Positions 49,452-59,116 are shown, counted from the stretch's first letter. The stretch is DNA of 64,000 nucleotides from Pseudomonas protegens (GCF_003363755.1 NZ_CP031396.1:6294501-6358500); one strand, 5' to 3'. The notes: a model not told the origin generated them from the letters alone. A program made the numbers and translations.

Positions 49452-52400
49452 GGGTGTTTTCTCCAACGACAGCGGATTGGGGGTGACGGCCGTGGACCAG
49501 GCTGAAGACCACGGGGACAAAGATCAGGGTGGCGACGGTGGCGAGGAGCAGCCCGCCGATCACCGCGCGGCCCAGGGGCGCGTTCTGTTCCTCGGACAGG
49601 GCCAGGGGCAGCATGCCGATGATCATCGCCAGGGCGGTCATGCACACCGGGCGAAAGCGCGTGTAGCCGGCTTCCAGGGCGGCCTTGAGGGCGTCGCCGT
49701 GTGCCGCCAGGCGCTCGCGGCAGAAGCTCACCACCAGGATCGAGTTGGCGGTAGCCACCCCCATGCACAGGATGGCCCCGGTCAGCGCCGGCACCGACAG
49801 CGAGGTGCCGCTCAGGAACAGCATCCAGACGATCCCGGCCAGGGCCGCCGGCAGGGCGGTGATGATCACGAACGGATCGACCCAGGACTGGAAGTTGACC
49901 ACGATCAGCAGGTAGATCAGCACCACCGCCCCCAGCAGGCCCAGGCTCAGGCCGCTGAAGGCTTCGTGCAGGGCGTCGATCTGCCCGTGCAGGCTGACCG
50001 TGGCGCCCTTGGGGCGCAGGGCCGCGGCGTCGTCCAGGACCCTTTGCATGTCGTGGGCCACGGCGCCGAGGTCGCGTCCCTGCACGTTGGCGTACAGGTC
50101 CAGGGTCGGCTGGATGTTGTAGTGGCTGACCACCGCCGGGCTCTCGACCCGGGAGATGTCCGCCAGGCCGCCGAGGATCTGCGACTGGCCGTTGCTGCCG
50201 GTGACCGGCAGCGCCTCCAGGGCCGGCAGGCTGTCCAGGCGGTACTGCGGGGTGGCGGCGACGATGGAGTAGGACACGCCGTTCTTCGGGTTGAGCCAGA
50301 AGGTCGGCGCTACCTGGGAGCTGCCGGCGAGCGAGGCCACCATGCTGTTGGTCACGTCGCGCTCGGTGATGCCCAGGCCGTTGGCCCGCAGGCGGTCGAC
50401 CTTGACCTGCAAGGACGGGTAGCCGGTGGACTGCTGGATGCGCAGGTCGGCAATGCCCGGCACATGCTGCAGGCGCCGTTGCAGTTCCAGGGCGAAGGCG
50501 CGGTTGGCTTCGGCGTTGGGCCCGGAGATTTTCACGTCCAGCGGGGCCGGGGCGCCGAAGTTGAGGATCTGGCTGCTGATGTCCGCTGGCAGGAAGGCGA
50601 ACTGACTGCCGGGGAAGCTTTCCGGCAGTGCTTCGCGCAGCTGTTTCACGTAGTCGGCGCTGGGCGCGTGGCCGGGCTTGAGGGTGACCTGGATATCACC
50701 GTCCTGGGGGCCGATGGTGCCGCTGTTGCTGTAGGCCATGTCGATGCCGCTCAGGGGGATGCCGATGTTGTCGATGATGCTGTCCAGTTGCTCGACCGGG
50801 ATCACTTCGCGAATCCGCGCTTCGATGCGGTCGAAGGCCGCCGCGCTTTCCTCGATCCGCGTACCCAGGGGCAGGCGCACGTGCAGGGCCAGGGCCCCGG
50901 CGTCGGTGGCGGGGAAGAAGTCCTGGCCCAGGCTCGGCAGCAGGGCGAAGGAGGCCAGTACGCAGGCCAGGAAGCCGAGGACGAAGGTCTTGCGCCGGCC
51001 CAGGGCCAGGTGCAGCAGGCCGTGGTAGGTGTCGCGCACGTTGGAGAAGCGCGCCTCGAAACCCTGCTGCAAGGCCAGCAGCCCGCGCACCAGGGCGCTG
51101 CGCGGCTTGGCGTGCTGTTCGCCTTCGTGGTGGTTGATGAAGGCGTCTTCCGGGTGATGCCCGGGCCCGGCTTCCGGCGCGTGGGGCTTGAGCAGGTACA
51201 GGGCCAGTGTGGGCACCAGGGTCCGCGAGAGGATGAACGAGCTGGCCATGGCGAAGATCACCGCCAGGGCCATGGGCCGGAACAGGTAACCGGCGATGCC
51301 CTGCAGCAGGAACATCGGCACGAAGACGATGCAGATGCACAGCAGCGAGACGAAGGCCGGGCCGACGATCTGCTTGGCGCCGTCGAGGATCGCCTGCTTC
51401 ACCGCCTTGCCCTGTTCCAGGTGCCAGTTGATGTTCTCGATGGTCACCGTGGCGTCGTCCACCAGGATCCCCACCGCCAGGGCCAGGCCGCCCAGGGTCA
51501 TGACGTTGAGGGTCTGGCCGCTGAGCGCCAGCAGGGCAATCGCGGAAAGCACCGCCAGGGGAATCGAGGCGGCGATGATCAATGTCGAGCGCCAGCTACC
51601 GAGGAACAGCAGGATCATCGCGCTGGTCAGCAGGGCGGCGATGATGCCTTCCCGGGCCACGCTGCCCACCGATTGTTTGACGAACACCGAGGCGTCCCCC
51701 AGCAGCGAAGTCTTCAGCGCCGGCGGCAGGGTTTCGTTGATCCGCGGCAGCATCTGGCGGATGCCGTCGACGATCGACAGGGTGGAGATGTTGCCGTTCT
51801 TCAGCGCCGGCATCAGCACCGCGCGGCGTCCGTCGACCCGCACGATATTGGTCTGCGGCGGTGAGCCGTCGCGCACGTGGGCCACCTGGCCGATGGTGAT
51901 CAGCGCACCGTCCACGGTCTTGATCGGCAGGTCGTTGAGCTCGTCGATGGCGGTCGGGCTGTTGTTCAGCAGCACCGTGTATTCATCGCCGCCGAGCTTG
52001 GCAGTGCCCACCGGGATGATCTGGTTCTGCGCCGCCAGGGCATTGCCCACGTCCTGGGCCGACAGGCCCTTGGCGGCCAGGGCTTGCGGGTCCAGGTCGA
52101 GGGTGATCTGGCGCTGCTTGCCGCCCATGGGCGTGGGCATGGCCAGCCCTGGCAGCGAGCTCAGGGGCAGGCGGATGTTGTTCTGCACCAGGTCGCGGAT
52201 CTTCGCCTCCGACAGGGTCGGGCTGGAAAACGCCAACTGCAGGATCGGCACCGTCGAGGCGCTGTAGTTGAGGATCAGCGGCGGGGTGATGCCCGGCGGC
52301 ATCTGCTTGAGCACGGTTTGTGACACCGCGGTCACCTGGGCGTTGGCGGTGCGGATATCGACTCCGGGCTGGAAGAAGATCTTGACGATGCCCATGCCCG

Positions 52401-52662
52401 GCAGCGACTGCGATTCGATGTGCTCGATGTCGTTGACCGTGGTGCTCAGGGAGCGCTCGTAGGTGTAGATTACCCGGCCGGCCATGGCGTCCGGCGACAG
52501 GCCGTTGTACTGCCAGACCACCGCCACCACCGGGATGCCGATGTCGGGAAACACGTCGGTGGGGGTACGCAGGGCCGCCAGGGGCCCGATGATGCAGATG
52601 AATATCGCCAGCACGATGAACGTGTAGGGCTTGAGCAGTGCGGTCTTGACCAGCCCGAGCAT
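49441..52662 (-). CDS. RND efflux permease (AcrB/CzcA superfamily)
   Basis: 1073 residues from the ATG at 52662, 8 bases after GGAGG. Twelve membrane segments in two halves flank two large periplasmic domains. The proton-relay pair is DD in VGILVDDATVTIENI (TM4), and the start LLKPYTFIVLAIFICIIGPLAALRTP-type segment is TM1 followed by the FPDIGIPVV motif. It belongs to the hydrophobe/amphiphile-type or related group rather than a metal pump, which usually has a charged TM4 signature DFG/DG. It is first in the operon, before adaptor and channel; adaptor-first order is more common. No regulator is adjacent. Confidence 0.93.
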   Translation of the reverse strand: MLGLVKTALLKPYTFIVLAIFICIIGPLAALRTPTDVFPDIGIPVVAVVWQYNGLSPDAMAGRVIYTYERSLSTTVNDIEHIESQSLPGMGIVKIFFQPGVDIRTANAQVTAVSQTVLKQMPPGITPPLILNYSASTVPILQLAFSSPTLSEAKIRDLVQNNIRLPLSSLPGLAMPTPMGGKQRQITLDLDPQALAAKGLSAQDVGNALAAQNQIIPVGTAKLGGDEYTVLLNNSPTAIDELNDLPIKTVDGALITIGQVAHVRDGSPPQTNIVRVDGRRAVLMPALKNGNISTLSIVDGIRQMLPRINETLPPALKTSLLGDASVFVKQSVGSVAREGIIAALLTSAMILLFLGSWRSTLIIAASIPLAVLSAIALLALSGQTLNVMTLGGLALAVGILVDDATVTIENINWHLEQGKAVKQAILDGAKQIVGPAFVSLLCICIVFVPMFLLQGIAGYLFRPMALAVIFAMASSFILSRTLVPTLALYLLKPHAPEAGPGHHPEDAFINHHEGEQHAKPRSALVRGLLALQQGFEARFSNVRDTYHGLLHLALGRRKTFVLGFLACVLASFALLPSLGQDFFPATDAGALALHVRLPLGTRIEESAAAFDRIEARIREVIPVEQLDSIIDNIGIPLSGIDMAYSNSGTIGPQDGDIQVTLKPGHAPSADYVKQLREALPESFPGSQFAFLPADISSQILNFGAPAPLDVKISGPNAEANRAFALELQRRLQHVPGIADLRIQQSTGYPSLQVKVDRLRANGLGITERDVTNSMVASLAGSSQVAPTFWLNPKNGVSYSIVAATPQYRLDSLPALEALPVTGSNGQSQILGGLADISRVESPAVVSHYNIQPTLDLYANVQGRDLGAVAHDMQRVLDDAAALRPKGATVSLHGQIDALHEAFSGLSLGLLGAVVLIYLLIVVNFQSWVDPFVIITALPAALAGIVWMLFLSGTSLSVPALTGAILCMGVATANSILVVSFCRERLAAHGDALKAALEAGYTRFRPVCMTALAMIIGMLPLALSEEQNAPLGRAVIGGLLLATVATLIFVPVVFSLVHGRHPQSAVVGENTHVA

Positions 52663-52892
52663 GCCGAAAACCTCCGAGGGAGTGGGGTTGCAAACCTCGG
52701 CAGCCTGCAGCGACCCACCTAACACGCGGCTTTCAGCCAGGTGAAGGAAGTTTTAGGTAAGGCCTGAAATTCCTTTCACTGGGATTCATTTGTACTCGCA
52801 CCGACACCTCGACACCCTTGATGGGCATCGACGCAGCCGGTTGTCCTGGACCGGCGTCGCACTCATTTCTGTCATTGGCGAGGTACGTTTTC

Positions 52893-53303
52893 ATGACACT
52901 CAAACCGCTGTTGCTGATTCCCGCCCTGGGGTTTGCCTGCTTGCTCAGCGCCTGCGCCGGGCCGATGCCCCAGCCCGACCCCAGCCAGGCCTGGATTGGC
53001 CTGCAGGAAGAGGCGCCCAACGACCTGATGGCCGAACGGGTGGATGGGCAGAAGGTCGACGATGGGCGTTATTTTGAGGTCAAGCCCGGCGCCCATCGCC
53101 TGGACGTGACCCTGTTTGAAGAGAGCGTCGGCGACTCCAATCAGCAAGACTGCAATGGCCATATCAGCTACAGCGGCTTCAAGGCCGGTGAGCATTACAA
53201 ACTGGTGGAGTCGAGCCTGGGGACCGAGGTGTCGGTTCGCTTGTATGACGCCAAGGGCAAGCAGGTGGCCAGCACCCATGGCTTTGCCTGCATGCCAGGC
53301 TGA
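52893..53303 (+). CDS. Hypothetical lipoprotein
   Basis: 136 residues from the ATG at 52893. The signal sequence ends in lipobox LLSAC (Cys21). The mature part has the core pattern ERVDGQKVDDGRYFEVKPG then AHRLDVTLFEE, a PEGA-like beta arrangement found in Pseudomonas lipoproteins of unknown role. Three cysteines remain in the mature part (QDCNG, FACMPG). It is divergent from the RND operon across 230 bases and could be involved in envelope function; this is only inference. Confidence 0.75.
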   Translation: MTLKPLLLIPALGFACLLSACAGPMPQPDPSQAWIGLQEEAPNDLMAERVDGQKVDDGRYFEVKPGAHRLDVTLFEESVGDSNQQDCNGHISYSGFKAGEHYKLVESSLGTEVSVRLYDAKGKQVASTHGFACMPG

Positions 53304-53426
53304 CGGGGCTGTTTGCGTCACTGAAACAAGGACGTTTCGCTCAAGCTAAAGAGACGGGGCCGACTATAGCGGCACGGTGAGCCGGGTGATGATGGAGGCC
53401 TTTATCCAGGCAACCGGGCGTTCGTC

Positions 53427-54443
53427 ATGAAGCAAGAGGCGCAAGCGGCCGTCACCTCCACCGAGGTGGCATTCAATGAAGTGGCACGAATGATCACCGC
53501 CGCACGGCAGCGGGCGGTGCGGGCGGTGAACACTGAACTGGTGGAACTGTACTGGCAGGTCGGGGCCTATATCAGCCGCAAGCTCGAGGCGGCGGAATGG
53601 GGCGATGGCGTGGTCCAGCAATTGGCGGATTACCTGGCGCGGCAGCAGCCGGGGCTGCGGGGGTTTACCCGGCGTAACCTGTTCCGCATGCGTCAGTTCT
53701 ATGAGGTCTATCGAGGGGAGGAGAAAGTGTCAGCAGTGCTGACACAATTACCCTGGACCCAGAACCTGATCATTCTTGCGCAAGGTAAATGCGCGCAAGA
53801 GCGCGAGTTTTACCTGCGCATGGCCATTCAGGAGCAGTGGTCGACCCGCGAGTTGGAACGGCAGATCAAGTCCGCGCTGTTCGAACGCACGCTGACCCGC
53901 CCGGCAAGCGCCACGGCCACCTTGAAACAGGCCCGTCCCGAGGCCCTGAAGGTCTTCAAGGATGCCTACATGGTGGAGTTTCTCGGCCTGGCCCAGGGGC
54001 ATGATGAAGCCGATCTGCACCAGGGGCTGGTGCGCCAGCTCAAGGATTTTCTGATCGAGATGGGGCGCGACTTCTGCTTTGTCGCTTCTGGCTATCCCCT
54101 GCAGGTCGGCGGGCGCGATTTTGCCCTGGATCTGCTGCTGTTCCATCGTGGGTTGAATTGCCTGGTGGCCGTTGAACTCAAGGTCGGGCGCTTCGAACCG
54201 GAGTACCTGGGCAAGCTGGACTTCTACCTGGAGGCCCTGGACCGCCAGGTGCGCAAACCCCATGAGAACCCGGCGCTGGGCGTGTTGCTCTGTGCCAGCA
54301 AGCATGACGAGGTGGTGGAATATGCCCTCAACCGTTCACTGTCGCCGGCGTTGATCGCCGAGTACCGGACCCAGTTGCCGGACAAGAAGCTGCTGCAGGC
54401 CAAGCTGCAGGAGTTTTATGCCCTGGACACGCAGGCGCGGTGA
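53427..54443 (+). CDS. YhcG-type PDDEXK nuclease (DUF1016)
   Basis: 338 residues. The N-terminal DUF1016 domain (about 10-165: ARQRAVRAVNTELVELYWQ, QPGLRGFTRRNLFRMRQFYE) is followed by a PDDEXK domain with FALDLLLFHRGLNCLVAVELKVGRF (Asp, then Glu-x-Lys of the nuclease core) and KLDFYLEALD. YhcG-like proteins are predicted DNA nucleases often found in or near restriction-modification and defence islands. No methylase, specificity subunit or other defence gene lies next to it here, so it is an orphan. All three catalytic residues seem present. Confidence 0.92.
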   Translation: MKQEAQAAVTSTEVAFNEVARMITAARQRAVRAVNTELVELYWQVGAYISRKLEAAEWGDGVVQQLADYLARQQPGLRGFTRRNLFRMRQFYEVYRGEEKVSAVLTQLPWTQNLIILAQGKCAQEREFYLRMAIQEQWSTRELERQIKSALFERTLTRPASATATLKQARPEALKVFKDAYMVEFLGLAQGHDEADLHQGLVRQLKDFLIEMGRDFCFVASGYPLQVGGRDFALDLLLFHRGLNCLVAVELKVGRFEPEYLGKLDFYLEALDRQVRKPHENPALGVLLCASKHDEVVEYALNRSLSPALIAEYRTQLPDKKLLQAKLQEFYALDTQAR

Positions 54444-54518
54444 GTCGAACGGCCATTGTGTCCGGGGTTCTGCACCGCCTTGCTGAGTCCTATGCGCACC
54501 CTGGCGCCGACCTCCGGT

Positions 54519-54857
54519 TCATTCCGGCTCACTGCCGAACCAGTCGGCCAGGCGTGCGCTGGCTTGTTCCCGGACCTCGGCGTTGATATGCGCAGCCACA
54601 GCCACCACTGAACCGGCCAGCAGCCCGAGGTCATCGGTGTATCCGGCCCCGGGGAGCAGGTCGGGGACCATGTCCAGCGGCAGTATGAAGTAACCCAGCG
54701 CGGCGTAGATGGTGGTCTTGGCCCAGATCGGGGTTTGTGGTCGTTGCGCGGCGTAGTAGAGCCACAGGGCTTTTTGGATCAAGGTCCGGCCGATGCGCGA
54801 GGCGTAGCGGCCGATCTTGCGCCAGAGACAGAGTTCAAGGGATTGGGTGGTGGACAT
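54519..54857 (-). CDS. YkvA/DUF1232 family membrane protein
   Basis: 112 residues from the ATG at 54857 with AGGAG upstream. The DUF1232 signature is the IYAALGYFILPLDMVPDLLPG segment (about 48-70), followed by GYTDDLGLLAGSVVAVAAHI. One or two membrane segments are likely. The role of the family is unknown. It stands alone. Confidence 0.88.
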   Translation of the reverse strand: MSTTQSLELCLWRKIGRYASRIGRTLIQKALWLYYAAQRPQTPIWAKTTIYAALGYFILPLDMVPDLLPGAGYTDDLGLLAGSVVAVAAHINAEVREQASARLADWFGSEPE

Positions 54858-55078
54858 GGCGTACTCCTGGGAGATACAGGTCCAGGCCATCGTCGCCGCC
54901 CGCGCCCCTGACTGGCAGAGGCCAATATTTCCCTGGCCGTTTCCCAGGCAGGAGCAGGCTCGCCGACGAAGAGGCCGGTGACGGCGTCATCAATCCTCTG
55001 TCAGGTCAGCGGTGCCAGCGAGAGCCTGCGCTGGCAAGGCCGCTCCTGTGCAGGGGGGGGTATGCGTGGGTGTGCGCT

Positions 55079-55498
55079 TCAGCCGCGTTGGCGGGCCTCC
55101 AGGCGCTGGAACAGCAACATGCCCAGGAGCATCGCCAGGACGAACACCCAGGCTTGCCAGTGCCCGCCCGGCAACAGCACCAGGGCCGGCCCCGGGCAGA
55201 TCCCGGCGATGCCCCAGCCGACGCCGAACAGCAGGCTGCCACCGATCAGGCGCCGATCGACACTGCGCTTGGCGGGAATCTGCATGGGGGCCCCGAGCAG
55301 CGAGCGCGAGTGGCCCATGGCCCAATGGAAGGGCCACCAGGCCGCCGCGATGGCGCCGAGCATCACCAGCGCCAGGGACGGGTCCCAGGTGCCGGCCAGA
55401 TCGAGAAAGCCCAGGACCTTGGCCGGGTTGGCCATACCCGCCAGCAACAGGCCGACGCCGAACAGCAGGCCGGCGACAAAAGCGCTGAGTTTTCTCAT
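55079..55498 (-). CDS. YeeE/YedE (sulfur transport) half-protein, second copy
   Basis: 139 residues, four predicted membrane segments. Key motifs are MANPAKVLGFLDL and the GICPGPALV loop, whose cysteine is conserved in YeeE/YedE proteins that import thiosulfate or related sulfur compounds. The gene overlaps the other half-protein (ATGA at 55495-55498). Two four-helix halves encoded separately are the PmpA/PmpB arrangement known from sulfide-detoxification operons. It is last in the sulfur cluster. Confidence 0.92.
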   Translation of the reverse strand: MRKLSAFVAGLLFGVGLLLAGMANPAKVLGFLDLAGTWDPSLALVMLGAIAAAWWPFHWAMGHSRSLLGAPMQIPAKRSVDRRLIGGSLLFGVGWGIAGICPGPALVLLPGGHWQAWVFVLAMLLGMLLFQRLEARQRG

Positions 55499-55935
55499 GG
55501 CAGCAGCCCCAGTCCGTGGCGCAGCACCCAGACCGTGGCGAAGCCGGTGCCCATGAAGCACAGGGTGGCGATGATCGAGCGTGGCGACAGCCGGGAAATG
55601 CCGCAGACCCCGTGGCCGCTGGTGCAACCGGCGCCATAGCGGGTACCGATGCCCACCAGCAGGCCGGCGCTGATCAGGCCGAGTAGCCCGCCCTGGAACT
55701 CGGCGACGGGCAGGGTGTGAAACAGGCCCCACAGCAGCGGCGCCAGCAGCAGCCCGAGGATGAACAGGGCTTTCTCGCCCCAGCCGTCGCTGCCCGGTTG
55801 CAGCAGGCTGCCGAGCAGGCCGCTGATTCCGGCGATGCGCCCGTTGGCGACGATCAACAGCCCGGCCGCCAGGCCGATCAACGCGCCCCCGGCCAGGGCC
55901 GAGCCTGGGGTGAAATGTGCGGCGTCAAAGAGCAT
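55495..55935 (-). CDS. YeeE/YedE (sulfur transport) half-protein, first copy
   Basis: 146 residues from the ATG at 55935 (GAGGAA upstream). Four membrane segments with NGRIAGISGLLG and the cysteine-containing GAGCTSGHGVCGISRLS loop, the family's sulfur-relay site. It pairs with the downstream half-protein. A 164-base gap with a REP pair separates it from the TSUP gene, but strand and function tie it to the sulfide oxidation cluster. Confidence 0.92.
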   Translation of the reverse strand: MLFDAAHFTPGSALAGGALIGLAAGLLIVANGRIAGISGLLGSLLQPGSDGWGEKALFILGLLLAPLLWGLFHTLPVAEFQGGLLGLISAGLLVGIGTRYGAGCTSGHGVCGISRLSPRSIIATLCFMGTGFATVWVLRHGLGLLP

Positions 55936-56027
55936 ATCGATTTCCTCTGCATGGCCCTTGCTGGTGCAGGGGCCGGTCATGGCTCAGGCATTTCCGCAGC
56001 GCAACCGCAGCGTCGGTGCGCACGCCT

Positions 56028-56093
56028 GCGCTGGCAAGCCAGTGCCCATGGGGGATCTGTACCCACTGTTGCAGGAGCCGGCTTGCCGGCGAA
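56028..56093. repeat. REP pair between the TSUP and YeeE genes
   Basis: GCGCTGGCAAGCCAGTGCCC faces GCAGGAGCCGGCTTGCCGGC (then GAA), a diverged copy of the REPIN at 40632-40697. Confidence 0.8.
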
Positions 56094-56099
56094 AGGGCC

Positions 56100-56927
56100 T
56101 CAATGGGACAGCCAACCCAGGGCCCCGCCCGCCAGCAGCAGCGCTGCCAGCATGCCGGTGATGGCAAACAGTTGTTGCAGGCGCGGGCCGGCCAGGTGGC
56201 TGGCCACTTGTCGTCCCAGTACCAGCCCCACCACCGCGCCCAGGGCAAAGGGCGCACCCACGGCCCAGTGCATCACGCCGCTGAGGCTGGCGGTCACCAC
56301 GCTGCCCAGGGACACCAGGGCAATCACCGCCAAAGAGGTGGCGACGATGCTCTTGCTGTCCAGGTTGGTGTAGCGGCTCAGGGCCGGGATGATCACGAAG
56401 CCGCCGCCGACACCGAGCAACCCCGACAGCAGGCCCGAGAGCATGCCGGTGAAGGTCAGTGCCCGGGCGCAGGGCAGGGTCCAGCGCAAACGGCCCTGGG
56501 CCGGGTTGAGCACGCAGGGCAGGAACGCCGGACGCGCCGCCGCCCGGCCCTGTTTCAATTCCAGGCTGGCCTTGCGCAGGATGCGTCCGCAGGCGTACAG
56601 CAGCACCAGGGAAAACAGCAGGGCCAGGGGCAGGTTGGGCAGGCGGTGGGCCAGCCACAGCCCCAGCGGCGCCATGAGAATACCGATGCTGGCGACAAAC
56701 CCCGCCGCACGGTAGCGCACGATGCCCTGGCGCAGGCCCAGCACCGCGCCAACGCTGGCGGCCAAGCCCACCGCCAGCAGGCCGATAGGGGCGGCCTCGA
56801 CCATGCTCAAACCCAGGCCGAACACCAGCAATGGCACCGCGAGGATGCCGCCGCCGGCTCCGGTCAGCGCCAGGATCGCGCCAATGACCGCCCCCAGCCC
56901 AGCGCCCAAAAGACTGTGTTCACTCAT
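56100..56927 (-). CDS. TSUP (TauE/SafE) family anion permease
   Basis: 275 residues from the ATG at 56927, which overlaps the stop of the SQR-like gene. Eight or so membrane segments, with the two repeat motifs ALTGAGGGILAVPLLV in the first half and GLLGVGGGFVIIPALS in the second. TSUP proteins move sulfite, sulfonates or other sulfur anions. In this operon it may export sulfite or thiosulfate made by the oxidation of sulfide. Confidence 0.93.
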   Translation of the reverse strand: MSEHSLLGAGLGAVIGAILALTGAGGGILAVPLLVFGLGLSMVEAAPIGLLAVGLAASVGAVLGLRQGIVRYRAAGFVASIGILMAPLGLWLAHRLPNLPLALLFSLVLLYACGRILRKASLELKQGRAAARPAFLPCVLNPAQGRLRWTLPCARALTFTGMLSGLLSGLLGVGGGFVIIPALSRYTNLDSKSIVATSLAVIALVSLGSVVTASLSGVMHWAVGAPFALGAVVGLVLGRQVASHLAGPRLQQLFAITGMLAALLLAGGALGWLSH

Positions 56928-58201
56928 GTCTTCGGGGTGTCCGTGGCCAGGGTCGGTTGTGCCAGCCATTCATGGCCCTTGAGCATGCCGCGCCAGTACA
57001 GCGGCGGCAGGATTCGTTCCTTCAGCCACCAGGCGCGACGGGTCGGTTGGCGGCCGTCCAGCAGCCAGCGCGGGAAGCTCGGCGCCAGCTTGCCGCCGTA
57101 AGTGAATTCGGCGAGGACGATCTTGCCCCGTTCCACGGTCAGCGGGCAGGAGCCGTAGCCGTCGTACTCGGCCAGCCGGGTCAGGCGCTTGAGGGCCACC
57201 AGTACATTGTTGGCCACCACCGGCGCCTGCTTGCGTGCCGCCGCGGCGGTCTTGGCATTGCTGGTGTTGGTGGCATCGCCCAGGCCGTGGACATTGATGA
57301 AGCGCTTGTGGCGCAGGCTATGGGGATCGACATCGACCCAGCCAGCGGCGTCGGCCAGGGGGCTTTGGCGGATAAAGTCCGGGGCGCATTGTGGCGGCAC
57401 CACGTGCAGCAGGTCGAAGGCGCGCTCCAGGGTTTCCTGGCGGCCGTCGGCCAGGGTGCGCACGAAGGTTGCGCGCTGGGCCGGGCCGTTCACCGCCACC
57501 AGGTTGTGGCCGAAATCCAGTTCGATGCCGTACTTCTTCACGTATTCCATCAGCGCCGGCACATAGTCCGCCACGCCGAACAGCACGCCGCCGGCATTCA
57601 GGAAGCGCGGTTTGATCGACCCCAGGCGGCCGTTGCGCCGCCAGTGGTCGCAGGACAGGTACAGGGCTTTCTGCGGCGCCCCGGCGCACTTGATCGGCAT
57701 TGGCGGCTGGCTGAACAGCGCCTCGCCCTGTTGCAGCTGCTGCACCTGTTGCCAGGTGTAGGGCGCCAGGTCGTAGCGGTAGTTGGAGGTCACGCCGTGG
57801 TTGCCCAGGGCCTGGGGCAGGCCGTCGATGGCCGCCCAGTCGAGCTTGAGCCCGGGGCACACCACCAGTTGGTCGTAGCCCAGCACGCGGCCGTCGTCCA
57901 GCACCAGGGCATTGTTGTCGGGTTCGAACAGGCTGACGGCGTGCTGCAGCCACTTGACGCCCTTGGGCATCAGCGCGGCCATGCTGCGTTCGGTGGACTG
58001 GGCGCTGAACACCCCGGCGCCCACCAGGGTCCAACCGGGTTGGTAGTAGTGGCTGCTGGCCGGGTCGATGATCGCCACGTCCAGGTGTGGATCGCGGGAC
58101 ATGAGGCTGGCGGCGACGGCAATGCCAGCGGCACCGCCACCGACGATCAGCACCTGATGGCTGCCGTCGACGGCGCGCAGGGCCGGGTTGAAGGGACGCA
58201 T
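56924..58201 (-). CDS. Sulfide:quinone oxidoreductase-like FAD protein
   Basis: 425 residues. The N-terminal FAD fold is VLIVGGGAAGIAVAASL (about 17-33), and HYYQPGWTLVGAG at about 51-63 is typical of SQR. Cysteines Cys172 (PIKCAGAPQK) and Cys352 (GYGSCP) match the two redox cysteines of type II SQR, which lacks the third. It oxidises sulfide to sulfane sulfur and reduces quinone. The gene lies between the MBL protein (30 bases upstream) and TSUP (overlapping), making one operon. Confidence 0.94.
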   Translation of the reverse strand: MRPFNPALRAVDGSHQVLIVGGGAAGIAVAASLMSRDPHLDVAIIDPASSHYYQPGWTLVGAGVFSAQSTERSMAALMPKGVKWLQHAVSLFEPDNNALVLDDGRVLGYDQLVVCPGLKLDWAAIDGLPQALGNHGVTSNYRYDLAPYTWQQVQQLQQGEALFSQPPMPIKCAGAPQKALYLSCDHWRRNGRLGSIKPRFLNAGGVLFGVADYVPALMEYVKKYGIELDFGHNLVAVNGPAQRATFVRTLADGRQETLERAFDLLHVVPPQCAPDFIRQSPLADAAGWVDVDPHSLRHKRFINVHGLGDATNTSNAKTAAAARKQAPVVANNVLVALKRLTRLAEYDGYGSCPLTVERGKIVLAEFTYGGKLAPSFPRWLLDGRQPTRRAWWLKERILPPLYWRGMLKGHEWLAQPTLATDTPKT

Positions 58202-58231
58202 GGCAAGTTCTCCGTGTGGAGTCGGTAGTCG

Positions 58232-59116
58232 TTATAGGGTGTTCAGGGGAATCTTCAGGTAGCTCACGCCGTTGTCTTCGGGCTCGGGGAAGTGCCCGCT
58301 GCGCATGTTGACCTGCACCGAAGGCAGGATCAGCACCGGCATGTCTAGGGTTGCGTCGCGGGCTTCACGCATCTTCACGAAGCTGTCTTCGTCGACGCCC
58401 TGATGGATGTGAATGTTGTTGGCGCGTTGCTCGGCAACGGTGGTCATGTATTGCAGTTCGCGACCGTTGGGCAGGTAGTCGTGGCACATGAACAGCCGGG
58501 TTTGCGGGGGCAGGGCGAGGATCTTGCCGATGGAGCGGTACAGGGTCCGCGCATCGGCCCCGGGGAAGTCGCAGCGGGCGGTGCCGTAGTCGGGCATGAA
58601 CAGGGTGTCGCCGACAAAGGCCACGCACTCATTGCCCACTTGCACCAGGTAGGTCATGCAGGCCGGGGTATGCCCCGGGGTATGCAGGGCCCGGGCGCTG
58701 AGGCCGCCGATGGCGAACTCGGCGCCGTCTTCCAGCAGCACGTCGAACTGGCTGCCATCCCGGGCAAAGGCCGGGGCTTCGTTGAACAGCGCACCGAAGA
58801 CTTTCTGCACCCGGGTGATCTGATTGCCGATGGCCACTTGGGCCCCCAGCTGGTCCTTGAGGTAGGCGGCAGCGGACAGGTGGTCGGCGTGCACGTGGGT
58901 TTCCAGAATCCAGTCGACCCGGGCCTCCAGCTCGCGCACCCGGGCGATCAGGCGGTCGGCGGACTCGGTGCGGGTGCGGCCGGATTTCGGGTCATAGTCC
59001 AGCACGCTGTCGATCAGCGCGCAGCGGCGGCTGGCCTGGTCCATCACCAGGTAGCTGATGGTCCAGGTGTGAGGGTCGAAAAAGGCTTCTACACGCAGCG
59101 TGTCGCTGATGATCAT
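58232..59116 (-). CDS. MBL-fold persulfide dioxygenase-like protein
   Basis: 294 residues from the ATG at 59116 (GGAG upstream). The metallo-beta-lactamase motif is THVHADHLSAA, with later ligands in HTPGHTPACM and GDTLFMPDYGTAR; this one-iron arrangement is that of persulfide dioxygenases (ETHE1/Blh). It oxidises glutathione persulfide to sulfite. It is the first gene of the sulfide operon, preceded by a sigma-54-type promoter and facing a FisR-type activator gene. Confidence 0.94.
   Translation of the reverse strand: MIISDTLRVEAFFDPHTWTISYLVMDQASRRCALIDSVLDYDPKSGRTRTESADRLIARVRELEARVDWILETHVHADHLSAAAYLKDQLGAQVAIGNQITRVQKVFGALFNEAPAFARDGSQFDVLLEDGAEFAIGGLSARALHTPGHTPACMTYLVQVGNECVAFVGDTLFMPDYGTARCDFPGADARTLYRSIGKILALPPQTRLFMCHDYLPNGRELQYMTTVAEQRANNIHIHQGVDEDSFVKMREARDATLDMPVLILPSVQVNMRSGHFPEPEDNGVSYLKIPLNTL

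Noticed and set aside
49450..51864. 804-codon plus-strand open frame
   Set aside because: Antisense to the RND permease; no domain pattern.
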